A stretch of 5,026 bases of DNA from Candidatus Susulua stagnicola. Its GTDB lineage: Bacteria; Omnitrophota; Gorgyraeia; Duberdicusellales; 4484-171. The DNA lies in assembly GCA_030765735.1 (NCBI GenBank), contig JAVCBZ010000028.1, positions 1 to 5,026 on the forward strand, in the 5' to 3' direction. Position numbers and translations under genes: made by a program. The notes below the pieces were generated by a model. That model did not search any database. It was not told the DNA's origin and was given only the letters and a program-made list of their open reading frames with translations. Shown piece by piece: positions 1 to 4,364 of this stretch; the stretch's first letter is position 1; each line of letters begins with the position of its first letter.

Positions 1-279
1 CCTGGTTCCTGAAGGAACATTAACAATTAAATCTTGGCCATCTCTCCCTCTTTGTTTTCTCGATCTACCACTCTCACCGGAAGAGGCAACAAACTTCTTA
101 GTACCTTTAAACTTACTTAAATCATAAAGATGAGGACTAACTTTTAAAATAACATTACCACCCTTGCCACCATCTCCTCCAGAAAAAGTCATTTTACGAG
201 AAGAAATTTTAGTTGAAGATAGACTCCCTTCTCCCCCTTTTCCTGAACGAAGATAAATTGTTACTTTATCAATTATCAC
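1..279 (-). CDS. obg: Obg/CgtA family ribosome-assembly GTPase, N-terminal part (3' end beyond window)
   Basis: Obg is a GTPase that acts in late assembly of the 50S subunit and in stress signalling in the cytoplasm. Only the first 93 codons are present, covering most of the glycine-rich N-terminal Obg domain; the G domain lies outside the window. Visible landmarks are the family start (MIIDKVTIYLRSGKGGEG), the glycine cluster SGGDGGKGG (residues 33-41), a basic stretch with GRDGQDL (78-84), and the end of a VPSGT motif (89-92). The start is a GTG at 279-277, chosen because the next residues match the usual M-[FI]-[IV]-D-x-[VA] opening of Obg. No good Shine-Dalgarno precedes it. It overlaps the 3' end of rplU by 11 nt in another frame, so translational coupling is likely. 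The segment at residues 19-32, which usually reads VSFRREK...GGP, is divergent but keeps the normal length. The family call is firm. Confidence 0.93.
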   Translation of the reverse strand, partial: MIIDKVTIYLRSGKGGEGSLSSTKISSRKMTFSGGDGGKGGNVILKVSPHLYDLSKFKGTKKFVASSGESGRSRKQRGRDGQDLIVNVPSGTR

Positions 280-628
280 TTGATGGACTTTGAAGAACCT
301 GCCTACCGGCAGGCAGGGGCGATGAAACGATGCGAGTAATTTTAATAGCAGTGTAAATTTGACGATGTCCTCTTGTTATACGATACTTTTTTCTACGTTT
401 GTATTTGAAAACTATAATCTTTTTGCCTTTCTTCTCCTCCACTATTTGGGCTTCTACCTTTGCGTTTTCAACATAAGGAGTCCCGATTTTTATTTTTTTG
501 CTGTCAGCTAGAATAAGAACCTTATCAAAAACGATTTTGTCCTTCTCGTCCTTTATTCTTTGGACTTCCAAACAATCGCCTTTTTCTACTAAATACTGTT
601 TTTTGTTGATTTCAACTACTGCTAACAT
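269..628 (-). CDS. rplU: 50S ribosomal protein L21 with a repeat-derived C-terminal tail
   Basis: This is ribosomal protein L21 (bL21), a 23S rRNA-binding component of the large subunit. The 119-residue product opens with MLAVVEINKKQYLVEKGD, the typical L21 start, and carries the family's basic RNA-binding region (KYKRRKKYR, 75-83) and signature GHRQ-YT-IKIT (87-98). A normal L21 ends near residue 103. Here about 16 further residues (PLPAGRQVLQSPSSDN) are encoded across a palindromic repeat. The ATG at 628 fits the family start. An upstream in-frame TTG at 664 was rejected because it forms part of the predicted -35 box. There is no Shine-Dalgarno, and the predicted transcription start falls on or next to the ATG, so the mRNA appears leaderless. 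The stop overlaps the obg start. The L27 gene rpmA, usually found between rplU and obg, is not there. Confidence 0.96.
   Translation of the reverse strand: MLAVVEINKKQYLVEKGDCLEVQRIKDEKDKIVFDKVLILADSKKIKIGTPYVENAKVEAQIVEEKKGKKIIVFKYKRRKKYRITRGHRQIYTAIKITRIVSSPLPAGRQVLQSPSSDN
298..317. repeat. Palindromic PLPAGRQ-type repeat inside the rplU 3' end
   Basis: The 20-bp sequence CCTGCCTACCGGCAGGCAGG is an imperfect palindrome: CCTGCC pairs with GGCAGG, or CCTGCCT with AGGCAGG. It is much more GC-rich than its surroundings. On the minus strand it is translated as part of PLPAGRQV in the L21 tail. I recall very similar GC-rich palindromes, often read as PLPAGRQ, dispersed in genomes of uncultivated bacteria; that is memory, not a search. 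Only one copy is in the window, so its dispersed nature cannot be shown here. Confidence 0.6.
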
Positions 629-635
629 AGATAAG

Positions 636-664
636 ATACTAACATATTGACTAAAATGCGTCAA
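636..664 (-). promoter_or_regulatory. Promoter of rplU-obg (sigma70-like)
   Basis: Reading the minus strand, TTGACG (664-659) and TAGTAT (641-636) are separated by exactly 17 nt. These are close matches to the -35 and -10 consensus. Seven bases follow the -10 before the rplU ATG at 628, so transcription should begin at about 628-629. The site lies just downstream of the RRM gene's terminator, consistent with an independent rplU-obg transcription unit. Confidence 0.75.
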
Positions 665-685
665 GCCCTAAAAAAAGATAAAAAT

Positions 686-736
686 AAAAAAAAGACACAC
701 CCTATTTACCCTACAATCTAATAAACAAGATGTGCC
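686..736 (-). terminator. Rho-independent terminator of the RRM protein gene
   Basis: On the minus strand, arm GGCACATCTTGTTT (736-723) pairs with AAATAGGGTGTGTC (707-694). This gives a stem of about 14 bp with several G-T wobbles and a 15-nt loop. Eight T residues (693-686) follow, with more T-rich sequence beyond. The hairpin begins 26 nt after the stop of the RRM gene and ends before the rplU promoter, which separates the two units. Confidence 0.8.
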
Positions 737-762
737 CCTATTAAATTTATCTATACCTAGCT

Positions 763-1056
763 TTAATATCTAGGACTTCTATCCTGATCAAAGCCTTGTT
801 TAGGTGGTCTAGCCTTATTTACTTTCAAAGCCCTTCCTTTTAACTCTTGACCATCTAAAGCTTCAACTGCTTTTTGGAGTTCTTCATCTGTCTCAAAAGA
901 AACAAAACCAAAACCTTTAGATCTGTTAGTATATTTGTCTTTTATTACTTTTACTTCTTTTGATTGGATCCCCTTCCCATCAATAAAACTCTTTAGTATA
1001 TCTTCGTCTACTTCATACTCTAAATTACCTACATAAGCTTTGTTCTCTTCACTCAT
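763..1056 (-). CDS. Small RRM-domain RNA-binding protein
   Basis: The 97-residue protein is almost entirely one RNA recognition motif, a fold that binds single-stranded RNA. RNP2 is AYVGNL (7-12) and RNP1 is KGFGFVSF (47-54), with the aromatic residues that stack on bases in place. The typical ending LDGQELKGRALKVNKARP (67-84) is followed by a short charged tail (PKQGFDQDRSPRY). Bacterial proteins of this kind, such as the cyanobacterial Rbp group, are cytoplasmic and often linked to cold or RNA-metabolism responses; the target here is unknown. The ATG at 1056 is preferred over an in-frame GTG at 1068 because GAGGG lies 5 nt before the ATG and the domain begins right after. The gene is monocistronic, with its own promoter, a long leader and its own terminator. 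Confidence 0.93.
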   Translation of the reverse strand: MSEENKAYVGNLEYEVDEDILKSFIDGKGIQSKEVKVIKDKYTNRSKGFGFVSFETDEELQKAVEALDGQELKGRALKVNKARPPKQGFDQDRSPRY

Positions 1057-1211
1057 TTTTACCCTCACTTTTTGTTTTCTAAAACTTACTTCTAAATAAA
1101 CTTTTCCTTCCCCTTAACTTGTATCTACCTATACCATCCCTCCTCTTTGAATTATTATTAATCTAAAAGGAAATAAACACAACACATGCATATCCATCCC
1201 TTCGGCTACCT
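1057..1211 (-). promoter_or_regulatory. Long 5' leader of the RRM protein mRNA
   Basis: The predicted start at about 1211 leaves an untranslated leader of roughly 155 nt before the RRM start codon, long for a small single-domain gene. It contains two GGGATGG motifs (about 1200-1194 and 1140-1134), each just downstream of a purine-rich Shine-Dalgarno-like run, and a possible 22-codon reading frame. No known riboswitch was recognised. Long leaders are common on cold-shock-type RNA-binding protein mRNAs, so post-transcriptional control is plausible but is inference. Confidence 0.45.
1129..1197 (-). CDS. Possible leader mini-ORF upstream of the RRM gene
   Basis: On the minus strand an ATG at 1197 opens 22 codons (MDMHVLCLFPFRLIIIQRGG, then MV) ending at TAG 1131-1129. 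A second ATG two codons later has GAAGGG at a workable Shine-Dalgarno distance. The frame is hydrophobic and matches no family I recognise. It lies wholly inside the predicted RRM leader and could be a translated leader peptide or chance. Short length and lack of comparison keep confidence low. Confidence 0.2.
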   Translation of the reverse strand: MDMHVLCLFPFRLIIIQRGGMV

Positions 1212-1217
1212 TATTCT

Positions 1218-1246
1218 ATTATAAGGAAATTTTTAAAAATATACAA
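1218..1246 (-). promoter_or_regulatory. Promoter of the RRM protein gene
   Basis: On the minus strand TTGTAT (1246-1241) and a perfect TATAAT (1223-1218) are separated by 17 nt, an A/T-rich spacer. The predicted transcription start is about 1211. No other gene start lies downstream before the RRM gene. Confidence 0.7.
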
Positions 1247-1264
1247 TTTAAATTTTTACCTTTA

Positions 1265-1322
1265 ATTATAAGGGGTCAACTCCCTTTTCTATGATTATAA
1301 GGGGTCAACTCCCTTTTTCTAC
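1265..1322 (+). repeat. Left tandem pair of 29-bp palindrome units
   Basis: Two adjacent 29-bp units (1265-1293 and 1294-1322) each read ATTATAAGGGGTCAACTCCC, then a T-rich tail ending CTATG or TCTAC. Each contains the 17-bp core, whose arms AAGGG and CCCTT form a short stem around GTCAACT. Read on the plus strand, stem plus T4-T5 resembles a weak intrinsic terminator facing the transposase. Confidence 0.85.
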
Positions 1323-1350
1323 GCCATTCACCTTTTCTCTATAAAAATTT

Positions 1351-1379
1351 AAAAAAAATGAAAGAATTTTACTCTTTCA
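1351..1379 (-). terminator. Candidate minus-strand terminator with no obvious gene upstream
   Basis: On the minus strand a perfect 7-bp inverted repeat, TGAAAGA / TCTTTCA (1379-1373 and 1365-1359), with a 7-nt loop is followed by T8 (1358-1351 on the complement). The architecture is terminator-like, though the stem is AT-rich and so weak. No minus-strand gene ends nearby: the next DNA upstream on that strand is the plus-strand transposase. Confidence 0.4.
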
Positions 1380-1400
1380 AACGTCTATATAGATGAGGGG

Positions 1401-1420
1401 AAAGGGGTCAACTCCCTTTT
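1401..1420 (+). repeat. Inner left copy of the palindromic repeat
   Basis: AAAGGGGTCAACTCCCTTTT is a single copy 43 nt before the transposase ATG, in the same orientation as the left tandem pair. It is the third left-side copy. The hairpin plus T4 would face read-through coming from the left. Confidence 0.85.
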
Positions 1421-1463
1421 CTTGATTTGCTCTACAAATTTATTAAAAAAAGGAGATAGCCAT

Positions 1464-2138
1464 ATGCCGCGACAAGTTAGAATAGTCATTCCAGATGAAG
1501 CACATCATATAACTCAGAGAGGGAATTACCAACAAGAAATATTTGAAGAAACAAATGATTTCAGACAATATCTTCTTTACCTCAAAGAATGTTCAGAAAA
1601 GTATCACATAGACATACTTGCTTACTGTTTGATGAATAACCATATACATATTATAGGAATTCCTCATGATAAAAAATCATTAGGTATGGCTTTCAATACT
1701 CTCACAATGAGATATGCTCAGTATGTAAATCGAAAAAGAAAATCATCTGGCCATGTGTGGCAAGGACGTTATTTTTCATGTGTGATGGATAAAACACATT
1801 TGTATCGCGCGATACGGTATGTAGAAAGAAATTCTGTTCGGGCAAAAATAGTAAATAATGCCTTGGATTATAAGTGGTCAAGTGCACGTATTCACGCAGG
1901 AATGCAAAGCGAGAAGTTCATCTCATTGAAAAAATCATTTGATATGAACACAAAAGAATGGAAAACATATCTTTATGAAGAAGATAATATAATGGTGGAT
2001 GAAATGCGATTAAAAACGAAGAGAGGCTTAGTGGTAGGAACAGAGATGTTTATCAAGAATACGGAAAAAGCATTGAAACGATCATTGAAATGTTTAAATC
2101 CGGGAAGGCCTAAAAAGAAAGGAGAAAAAGGGAGTTGA
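1464..2138 (+). CDS. REP-associated tyrosine transposase (Y1/IS200-like, RAYT)
   Basis: This 224-residue protein is a Y1 HUH-type transposase, which cuts and joins single-stranded DNA at hairpin-forming sequences through a transient phosphotyrosine link. The metal-binding HUH motif is H60-I-H62 in LMNNHIHIIG, and the probable nucleophile is Y119 in RYVERNSVRAKIV, the RAYT-type equivalent of YIHLNPVRA. GHVWQGRY (97-103) is another family hallmark. The basic C-terminal tail GRPKKKGEKG is common in the group. The start at 1464 is set by AAGGAGAT 6-7 nt upstream; a frame extension to a TTG at 1422 would run into repeat copy 3. The final residues and TGA stop are encoded by repeat copy 4. All expected catalytic residues are present, so the gene looks intact. 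Family assignment is firm; activity is inferred. Confidence 0.93.
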   Translation: MPRQVRIVIPDEAHHITQRGNYQQEIFEETNDFRQYLLYLKECSEKYHIDILAYCLMNNHIHIIGIPHDKKSLGMAFNTLTMRYAQYVNRKRKSSGHVWQGRYFSCVMDKTHLYRAIRYVERNSVRAKIVNNALDYKWSSARIHAGMQSEKFISLKKSFDMNTKEWKTYLYEEDNIMVDEMRLKTKRGLVVGTEMFIKNTEKALKRSLKCLNPGRPKKKGEKGS

Positions 2139-2145
2139 CCCCTTT
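2125..2145 (-). repeat. Inner right copy of the palindromic repeat, spanning the transposase stop
   Basis: AAAAAGGGAGTTGACCCCTTT is the reverse complement of the left copies. It supplies the last transposase codons (GGG AGT TGA), so the gene's end and the repeat are physically joined. It also separates the transposase from the ORF6N gene. Confidence 0.85.
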
Positions 2146-2161
2146 ACCAAATGGAAGTTGT

Positions 2162-2695
2162 ATGAAGCATAGTAAAAAATCGTCACCGGCGAAACTTCTA
2201 ATTCCACAGGAAGTCATAGAGAATAAAATACTTCTGCTCAGAGGTAAAAAAGTAATGCTGGATAGAGACTTGGCTATACTTTATAAAGTGCCTACTAGCA
2301 GGCTTAACGAACAAGTCAAAAGAAATATAGAGCGGTTTCCAAAAGATTTTCTGTTTCAGTTAACCAAGGAAGAATTTGGAAATTGGAAGTCGCAAATTGC
2401 GATGTCCAATTCTGGAAAAATGAGCATAAGACGTAAGCCCTATGCTTTTACTAAGCAAGGCATTGCTATGCTTTCAAGTGTACTTAAGGGTAAGGTGGCT
2501 ATACAAGTCAATATTCAGATCATGCGGACATTTATCAGGCTAAAAGAAATAATCATGAACCATAAAAGTATACAACGGAAAATTGAAAATATGGAGAAAA
2601 AATACGACCCGCAGTTCAAGGTTGTTTTTGATGCCATAAAACAATTATTGATCCCGTCAGAAAAGCCTAAAGGAAAGATAGGATTTCACCCATAA
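2162..2695 (+). CDS. ORF6N-domain DNA-binding protein
   Basis: This 177-residue protein matches the ORF6N family, a domain related to KilA-N that occurs in phage antirepressors and in many stand-alone chromosomal proteins. Supporting segments are the opening IPQEVIENKILLLRGKKVML (14-33), RDLAILYKVPTSRLNEQVKR (35-54), NIERFPKDFLFQLTKEEF (55-72) and the AFTKQGIAMLSSVLKGK signature (95-111). A helical, probably coiled-coil tail and the usual ending KIGFHP follow, so it looks full length. DNA binding is inferred from the family; the exact role is unknown. The ATG at 2162 has GGAAG 4 nt upstream. A frame extension to a TTG at 2135 would begin inside the repeat and overlap the transposase stop, and was rejected. 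It lies 23 nt after the transposase on the same strand, so the two may be co-transcribed, with a repeat hairpin between them. Confidence 0.88.
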   Translation: MKHSKKSSPAKLLIPQEVIENKILLLRGKKVMLDRDLAILYKVPTSRLNEQVKRNIERFPKDFLFQLTKEEFGNWKSQIAMSNSGKMSIRRKPYAFTKQGIAMLSSVLKGKVAIQVNIQIMRTFIRLKEIIMNHKSIQRKIENMEKKYDPQFKVVFDAIKQLLIPSEKPKGKIGFHP

Positions 2696-2702
2696 ATTGA
2701 CT

Positions 2703-2772
2703 ATGTCGAGAAAAAGGGAGTTGACCCCTTTAAATTAATGTCGAGAAAAAGGGAGTTGACCCCTTTAAATTA
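2703..2772 (-). repeat. Right tandem pair: exact 35-bp duplication carrying the palindrome
   Basis: Two identical 35-bp units (2703-2737, 2738-2772) start ATGTCGAGAAAAAGGGAGTT and end GACCCCTTTAAATTA. Perfect identity suggests a recent duplication. The second copy contains the abiEii stop codon (TAA, 2767-2765) and its last two isoleucine codons. Read on the minus strand, each palindrome (AAAGGG...CCCTTT) is followed by TTCT, so the pair may serve as the terminator of the abiE operon. Confidence 0.88.
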
Positions 2773-3622
2773 TCTCTGACAATTTTTGTAGCCGGTCTGA
2801 CAAAAACTCTTTGCCCCAAAGATCTAATCCTATCATAGCTGATGGCTTTAAAAAGCGTGCCATCTCTTGCTTGACCGCCTTCCAATCAATTCCCTCAATC
2901 CTCTTTACCATCTTGTTAATATACCAATTCCGATTTATTTTGATATTCTGCCCTTTCCATGGTCCCTGTTGATTAATAGCCTCGGATAAAAATTCCCAAT
3001 TTATATTAATCCGTCGGCTAACATACCAAATAAAATCATACCAATCCCGGCCTTTTGTATACTCCCGGCACAATAAGGCATGGCTTTTACCAGCAAAAAG
3101 ACTAGGCATATCCTGGATGGTTGCACTAAAGGGAAAAGGGAAATCTAAAAATTTATTCTCAAAGTTGCTGCCAATCGGCGGATTAGTATCGACTTCAAGC
3201 TTAATCTTAATCTTCCTCATGTTAGTTACACCTTTAAAATGTGTTAGGTTTAAAACTTTGCCTAAAGAATCATCTTTTAAAAAACACTTTTTAACAATAT
3301 CTTCTGTTTTAGAACGATCGACTACCTCAAGACGATAGCCATAAGATTGAAATTCCATCGCCATGTTTTTAATGTAAGGTTCAAAGGAAAAATGTTGATC
3401 TGCATTTTTTAACATAAAATCAAGATCTTCGGAGAAACGTTCCATGCTATAAAAAATCCGCAAACAGGTTCCTCCATGAAATACCGCTTTCTTGAAAAAA
3501 TCTCCACGGGATAAAGCAGCTAAAGCAATTTCCTGCGAAATCTCCCGCAAAGCATTTTCTTCTTCCTGTTGAGAACCGCACTGATAGGTATCAAAGCGTT
3601 CTTGGATAATTTTAATGCTCAT
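2765..3622 (-). CDS. abiEii: AbiEii-type nucleotidyltransferase toxin (type IV toxin-antitoxin)
   Basis: This 285-residue protein belongs to the AbiEii/AbiGii toxin family, DNA polymerase beta-like nucleotidyltransferases of type IV toxin-antitoxin and abortive phage infection systems. The catalytic motif is HGGTCLR (49-55) followed by RFSEDLDF (62-69), where D66 and D68 are the expected metal ligands. KIKLEVDTNPP (139-149) fits the third acidic motif, and KSHALLCRE...KGRDWYDF (179-197) matches the conserved C-terminal K...RDxYD region. All key residues are present, so an active toxin is plausible; known relatives transfer nucleotides to RNA such as tRNA. The start ATG overlaps the abiEi stop (ATGA), with AAGGA 9 nt upstream, indicating a coupled operon. 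The last codons lie inside a 35-bp repeat, so the native C-terminus may have been altered slightly. Confidence 0.93.
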   Translation of the reverse strand: MSIKIIQERFDTYQCGSQQEEENALREISQEIALAALSRGDFFKKAVFHGGTCLRIFYSMERFSEDLDFMLKNADQHFSFEPYIKNMAMEFQSYGYRLEVVDRSKTEDIVKKCFLKDDSLGKVLNLTHFKGVTNMRKIKIKLEVDTNPPIGSNFENKFLDFPFPFSATIQDMPSLFAGKSHALLCREYTKGRDWYDFIWYVSRRININWEFLSEAINQQGPWKGQNIKINRNWYINKMVKRIEGIDWKAVKQEMARFLKPSAMIGLDLWGKEFLSDRLQKLSEII

Positions 3623-4254
3623 AAACTTAAATCCTTCTTTAATCCTTTAAGAAATTTTTGAACCCTATAATTTGTATATAGCTCTTTGAACTCCTCCAGT
3701 AAATCATAATTCCATTGATAAATGGTATCTTGCTCTATACGTAAACTTTTAATTAATGGAGAAATGTCCTGCCAATGCTTTTGATAAGCATAAACATAAT
3801 CCACGATAGCTTTCAAAGGAGATGCCATAAAAAAAGTACTGTTTTCGGAAACTACACGTTCAACACCCAAATAAAGTACAGGATAGGGAATCCGTTTATA
3901 AAAAAAAATACCAGATGGAGTACGAAACTCCTTGGCATTTCGATAACAGGCGCTAGTTACGGCATAAACTGATTCCGGAATACAGCCATGATAAGAAAGC
4001 GCTGATTCAAAGCTCACATAGGAAGGCCCATAAATCCATTGGGCTAATTCAGAAAGGTTAGGATTTTTACGCTGATATCTCCTCGCCAGGTGATAGAGCC
4101 CTCGCCTAATATGGATTAACTCTCCCTTGGCAATAGCCCGTTTAATAACTCCATAACGTCTATCCGGACTACCACCCCAAAGATTCATAAGAATATCGTC
4201 AGTTAAGATATCTTTAGGAACATTTTCAACAATTCTTTCAATAATTTTTAGCAT
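3619..4254 (-). CDS. abiEi: AbiEi-type antitoxin / transcriptional autorepressor
   Basis: This 211-residue protein is the partner of the downstream toxin. Its N-terminal winged helix includes LTDDILMNLWG and the wing-like KGELIHIRRGLYHLA (43-57), followed by the AbiEi C-terminal region with YGPSYVSFESALSYHG (75-90) and MASPLKAIVDYVYA (143-156). In studied AbiE systems the antitoxin neutralises the toxin without stable protein contact and represses its own promoter by binding inverted repeats. A perfect 10-bp inverted repeat just upstream fits that role. The ATG at 4254 follows a weak GAGAT Shine-Dalgarno-like stretch. The 4-nt overlap with abiEii and shared strand support a two-gene operon. 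Length is within the usual range for shorter AbiEi proteins. Confidence 0.9.
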   Translation of the reverse strand: MLKIIERIVENVPKDILTDDILMNLWGGSPDRRYGVIKRAIAKGELIHIRRGLYHLARRYQRKNPNLSELAQWIYGPSYVSFESALSYHGCIPESVYAVTSACYRNAKEFRTPSGIFFYKRIPYPVLYLGVERVVSENSTFFMASPLKAIVDYVYAYQKHWQDISPLIKSLRIEQDTIYQWNYDLLEEFKELYTNYRVQKFLKGLKKDLSL

Positions 4255-4263
4255 ATTTATCTC

Positions 4264-4290
4264 TGATACTGTCGATTAGTGACAGTATCA
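4264..4290. promoter_or_regulatory. Probable AbiEi operator: perfect 10-bp inverted repeat
   Basis: TGATACTGTC (4264-4273) and GACAGTATCA (4281-4290) are exact inverted repeats with a 7-nt spacer. They start 5 bp downstream of the -10 box and cover the predicted transcription start (about 4289). This position suits autorepression by AbiEi, as known for other AbiE systems. In RNA the same sequence would make a hairpin at the 5' end of the transcript, an alternative role. Confidence 0.7.
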
Positions 4291-4295
4291 ATTAA

Positions 4296-4324
4296 AATAT
4301 AGCACAATCTAAGCAATTTGTCAA
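4296..4324 (-). promoter_or_regulatory. Promoter of the abiEi-abiEii operon
   Basis: On the minus strand a perfect TTGACA (4324-4319) and TATATT (4301-4296) are separated by 17 nt, close to the ideal sigma70 promoter. The strength suggests that repression, not weak promoter activity, controls the operon. Confidence 0.85.
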
Positions 4325-4364
4325 GTTTCAATCTTTTTAATTAACCTATTTGTTAACAAATTGC

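Larger units (their letters stand above)
1265..2772 (+). mobile_element. RAYT-type mobile unit: Y1 transposase, ORF6N gene and bracketing palindromic repeats
   Basis: A Y1 transposase and an ORF6N gene on the plus strand are framed by six copies of AAGGGGTCAACTCCCTT or its complement. Copies start near 1270, 1299 and 1401 in one orientation, and near 2128, 2714 and 2749 in the other, so both sides point inward. The outer limits used here are those of the tandem duplications, since no target-site duplication or classical insertion-sequence end was identified. The transposase stop codon, and that of the neighbouring abiEii, lie within repeat copies. Whether the whole segment moves as one unit, or the repeats are separate non-autonomous copies that collected around the gene, cannot be decided from one copy. 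Confidence 0.6.

Noticed and set aside
629..664. N-terminal extension of L21 from a TTG at 664
   Set aside because: The extra 12 residues do not fit L21, and the TTG forms part of a well-spaced -35 box; the ATG at 628 matches the family start.
1265..1322. Short CRISPR-like array (29-bp repeated units)
   Set aside because: The units are directly tandem with no unique spacers, only two copies exist on each side, and a transposase of the RAYT type explains the palindromes.
1422..1463. N-terminal extension of the transposase from a TTG at 1422
   Set aside because: The extension starts at the edge of a repeat copy with no ribosome-binding site, while AAGGAGAT sits correctly before the ATG at 1464.
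1380..1463. Dedicated promoter for the transposase
   Set aside because: TATATAGAT near 1386 and a TTGATT near 1423 were considered, but no -35/-10 pair with acceptable spacing was found, so none is annotated.
1702..1887. Minus-strand open frame of 61 codons inside the transposase
   Set aside because: It lies fully antisense to a well-supported gene, has no family resemblance and no ribosome-binding signal.
3117..3338. Plus-strand open frame of 73 codons inside abiEii
   Set aside because: Antisense shadow of the toxin gene with no recognisable domain.
3775..3972. Plus-strand open frame of 65 codons inside abiEi
   Set aside because: Antisense shadow of the antitoxin gene with no recognisable domain.
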